DNA from: Rhizophagus clarus
Taxonomy: Eukaryota > Glomeromycota > Glomeromycetes > Glomerales > Glomeraceae
DNA: 64,000 nucleotides
Reading direction: 5' to 3'
NCBI GenBank assembly: GCA_015698045.1
Contig: BLAL01000019.1
Coordinates: 560,501-624,500 of the forward strand
Part shown: one piece after another, positions 61,746 through 64,000 of the stretch
Layout: every line of letters starts with the position of its first letter
Position numbering within the stretch: position 1 is the first letter of the stretch
Position numbers and translations under genes: made by a program
The notes under the pieces: generated by a model
The model's input: the letters and a program-made list of their open reading frames with translations, nothing else
Told to the model about the DNA's origin: nothing
Databases searched by the model: none

Positions 61746-63000
61746 TAAAACGATCGGTTTTTTATTCAGTTTGAAAAAAAACTCTGAAACGGTATTTTAT
61801 ATATGAAATTCAGGTACCCTAAGCGGGTCATGAATTTGTTGATCTGACTTGAATATCGCAGACCGGGTTAAGTCAATTACCCGACCTATCTCTGAATCTT
61901 AATTATTTTTAAAAAAAAATGATTTTTATATGTTTTATAGGTTCCATATGGGAACCTATTGATAATTTTGAATTCAGAGGTATTTTACGCTCTGAATCTT
62001 TTTTTATTCATTCTAAAGGGAGTTTATTAACAATTTAAAGTTTCATAGGTCCATTAACTCTAGATTTATTTAATTTTTTTTTTAATTTAGTGCAAAAAAA
62101 AACATAATAAATTTTAAAAATAAGCTTTAAGAAAAATTTGCAATTCTTGCAAATTTTTCTTTTTCTTTTAAGGATAGCCCTGCGGGCATGATTGTTTAAA
62201 ATAATTTTCAAAATATTGAAAATAATTCATTTCATGTGCAGAAAAATTAGTTTTTGAATAAATTTATTTTTTTGAAAGGATCAACATATGAGGCTAAAAA
62301 ATGTAATTTATTTGTGATGGCTCAACTTAATTAATAATATTACTGACACAGGCGAGGTCAGTGACAAAAGTTTCCTAAAGAAAGTGTTCAAAATAATCAA
62401 GTAAAAAAATAAAAAAAAATTTCCTTTGTATGTACATGTTCATGTACTGTACATGTTCAATGTTCTGTTCATAGTACATAAAGTACATATACATTAGATT
62501 GATGATAGAATGAAATAGAAATTTCTATGCAAAATACGCCGGGAATGTTCTTTCAAAAATGGAATGATTTACAGATTTATTCCATTTTTACAAAAAACGG
62601 CCAACAAATGCTTATCTGTGTGTTAAAGAAGTTGATGATCCCGATGATAGTTATATAGATTCAAATAGTGAAAGTGATTAGTAATTGTACAAATTAAATA
62701 AATAGTACAAATTTCAAACAAATTTTAAAAATCCATATAAAATAATTGTACAATTTCTGTGTAATAAACATAGGAACTTCAATAACTTTATAAAAAATCT
62801 ACACTATAAATCTAATATATAAATTCTAGACAAAAAATTGTACAATTTTTGTTTATTAAATGTCAGAATATTAATAATATTATGAAAAGCCTATGATAAT
62901 CATACAATTAAATTTTACGAAAAAATGGGATTTTATTCAATTATACAAATAATAAACAAAAGCTAGACAATTATTATAAAAATAAAACAAGAACTGCACG
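61746..63000. other. element ends and right interior of the 14-kb element
   Basis: About 61800-61900 is an element end (GCGGGTCATGAATTTG, GGTTAAGTCAATTACCCGAC) matching 32460-32515. About 61939-61964 is a near-perfect hairpin around GGTTCCATATGGGAACC. About 62590-62681 a frame reads RPTNAYLCVKEVDDPDDSY and ends ...SNSESD-stop after a TTACAG acceptor, a candidate last exon of the transposase gene. The rest is AT-rich with no gene. Confidence 0.4.
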
Positions 63001-63128
63001 ATTTTTAAACAATGACTTTTTACTGGGAGTTAGTTGTTGTAAATCAACAAGAAACTTATTAATTTACAACAACTTACTTGTTATTTTTACAACAACCTTT
63101 TGACTTCTACGGTACGCCATAAGACTCT

Positions 63129-63761
63129 GATGATATGGTGTATCTAGTCAAATTTGGATTCCTTGCTTTTAAGGATGCTAATAATTTAATTTTTGCAGCA
63201 CCTCTTCTTAAGCAGTCATTTTTTCAGCAAAATTATGAAGTCCTAAGTGGTTATGATATTCCTACTCCTACAGATTTGTATCATTTTATTGTGAAGATTT
63301 TCACAGCAATGTGTAATGAACTAAGCGGGAAGACTTTAAGAGATATGCTTGGATTTGGATCTGATGGAAGATTCCAGGAACAAACATGGCAGAAGGAAAT
63401 TTATAGAATCGGTACACAGGTATTGGGAAGTGAATATTTTTTGTTATGTGATGTGGGTTCAGTTTTTGGGTGTGACAGTAAAATAGATTTTTATGTGGAT
63501 AATAAAGATTGGGCGATCGAGCTATTGAGAGATGGTGAAGATATGGCTGAGCACACAGTAAGATTTGATACTTTAAAAGGAGAATATAAAGAAATTGTAA
63601 AATATGCAAAGAGCATAGCTGTGATTGATATTCGCAGTGAAGTAAAAAAGGTTCAAAAATTGCGGGAAGATTTCATATATGTATCATGGTCCGAAGATTT
63701 TGATGCATTTAAGATAGAGAGTTTGGGTAAAGAAACAGTAACTATTAGGTTTCATAATTAG
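63129..63761 (+). pseudogene. Crinkler-type fossil, C-terminal nuclease-like part
   Basis: Open through to 63761. It contains FRGSDGRF-like FGSDGRFQEQTWQKEIYR, then LLCDVGSVFGCDSKIDFYVD and KDWAIELLRDG: a (E)...D...ExL pattern of the PD-(D/E)XK nuclease-like C-terminal domain typical of Rhizophagus CRNs. It is the downstream portion of the fossil at 47545-49065, separated from it by the 14-kb element. Confidence 0.75.
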
Positions 63762-64000
63762 TTATTCTTCTATCAGGTAAAGTAATATATAACACATTTT
63801 TCATTTGACGCAATAATGCAAAATAATGATAAAACTTGATAATAAGTTACATGCAGTGATTATTTTGATCTTAAAAATATGCACATGTTAAAAAATCAAA
63901 ATAAGTTTAAAGATATTGGAATAGTGGAAGTTTTAAGGAAGAAATAAAGCATAGAATATGCCTGCTCAACCCTAAGCGTCTTTTACATAGTAAAAGTAAT
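63762..64000. other. 3' flank
   Basis: AT-rich. Nothing recognised before the window ends. Confidence 0.4.

Larger units (their letters stand above)
49066..63120. mobile_element. 14-kb TIR element inserted in the Crinkler-type fossil
   Basis: The ends are ATGGCGTACCGTAGAAGTC (49066) and its exact complement ending at 63120. Inverted similarity continues for ~110 bp (AAAAGGTTGTTGTAAAAA, AACAAGTAAGTTGTTGTAAA, CCCAGTAAAAAGT). The flanking AGACTCT occurs at 49059-49065 and 63122-63128, giving a 7-8 bp duplication. Cargo: a degraded Plavaka/Tnp2-like transposase (56033-59336), a divergent gene set with AT-hooks (53669-55777), a nested long-TIR element breaking the left TIR arm (49179-53223), and hAT-like and satellite insertions (59337-61745). 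Whether the transposase belongs to these TIRs is not proven, since CACTA-type enzymes usually leave 2-5 bp duplications. Confidence 0.75.

Noticed and set aside
1-64000. Dictyostelium or Plasmodium as the source, from AT content
   Set aside because: The Crinkler-type protein, the zinc-motif kinase family and Plavaka-type transposase together fit Glomeromycotina fungi much better.

Overview
The window reads as nuclear DNA of an arbuscular mycorrhizal fungus (Glomeromycotina, Rhizophagus-like). This is inferred from four things: the very AT-rich background, small spliced genes with short AT-rich introns, lineage-typical families (a zinc-motif protein kinase, a Crinkler-type protein) and the heavy load of TIR transposons. 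Ordinary genes are few. Most of the second half is transposons nested in transposons.

Layout. 1-1778: first exon of a kinase-family pseudogene, split by an 816-bp hAT-like element with a perfect 8-bp target duplication. 3370-4525: a three-exon SAM-dependent methyltransferase. 7954-9372: a fold-back element whose arms carry intron-like tracts. 9982-11577: an apparently intact three-exon kinase paralogous to the broken copy. 12-19 kb: AT-rich DNA with fossils (an LTR fragment, a Ty3-like RT scrap, a LINE 3' end). 19674-20361: a small two-exon gene. 22515-28833: a tail-to-tail pair of degraded genes with a nucleotidyltransferase-like head, one of them hit by a 143-bp MITE with a perfect 8-bp duplication.

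29-33.8 kb is a pile of TIR elements filled with hairpin-unit satellites. 33869-38609 is a complete-looking CACTA-type element: CACTG ends, TTA duplication, and subterminal ATCGGGTACCCGATAT repeats. It carries a spliced Myb/SANT-like gene whose 3' part is a tandem array of whole exon+intron units. 39368-47313 is a near full-length LINE with a 17-bp target duplication. Its premature stops are nearly all explicable as C-to-T changes.

47545-63761 is a Crinkler-type fossil split by a 14-kb TIR element (49066-63120). That element holds a degraded Plavaka/Tnp2-like transposase gene, a divergent gene with AT-hook repeats, a further nested long-TIR element filled with a 30-bp hairpin satellite, and more hAT-like insertions.

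The most unusual material is the exon-intron satellite in the CACTA-type element, its pairing with palindromic subterminal repeats (a possible binder-target system), and the repeated use of hairpin-unit satellites as transposon interiors. All family names come from reading motifs by eye; no searches were run.
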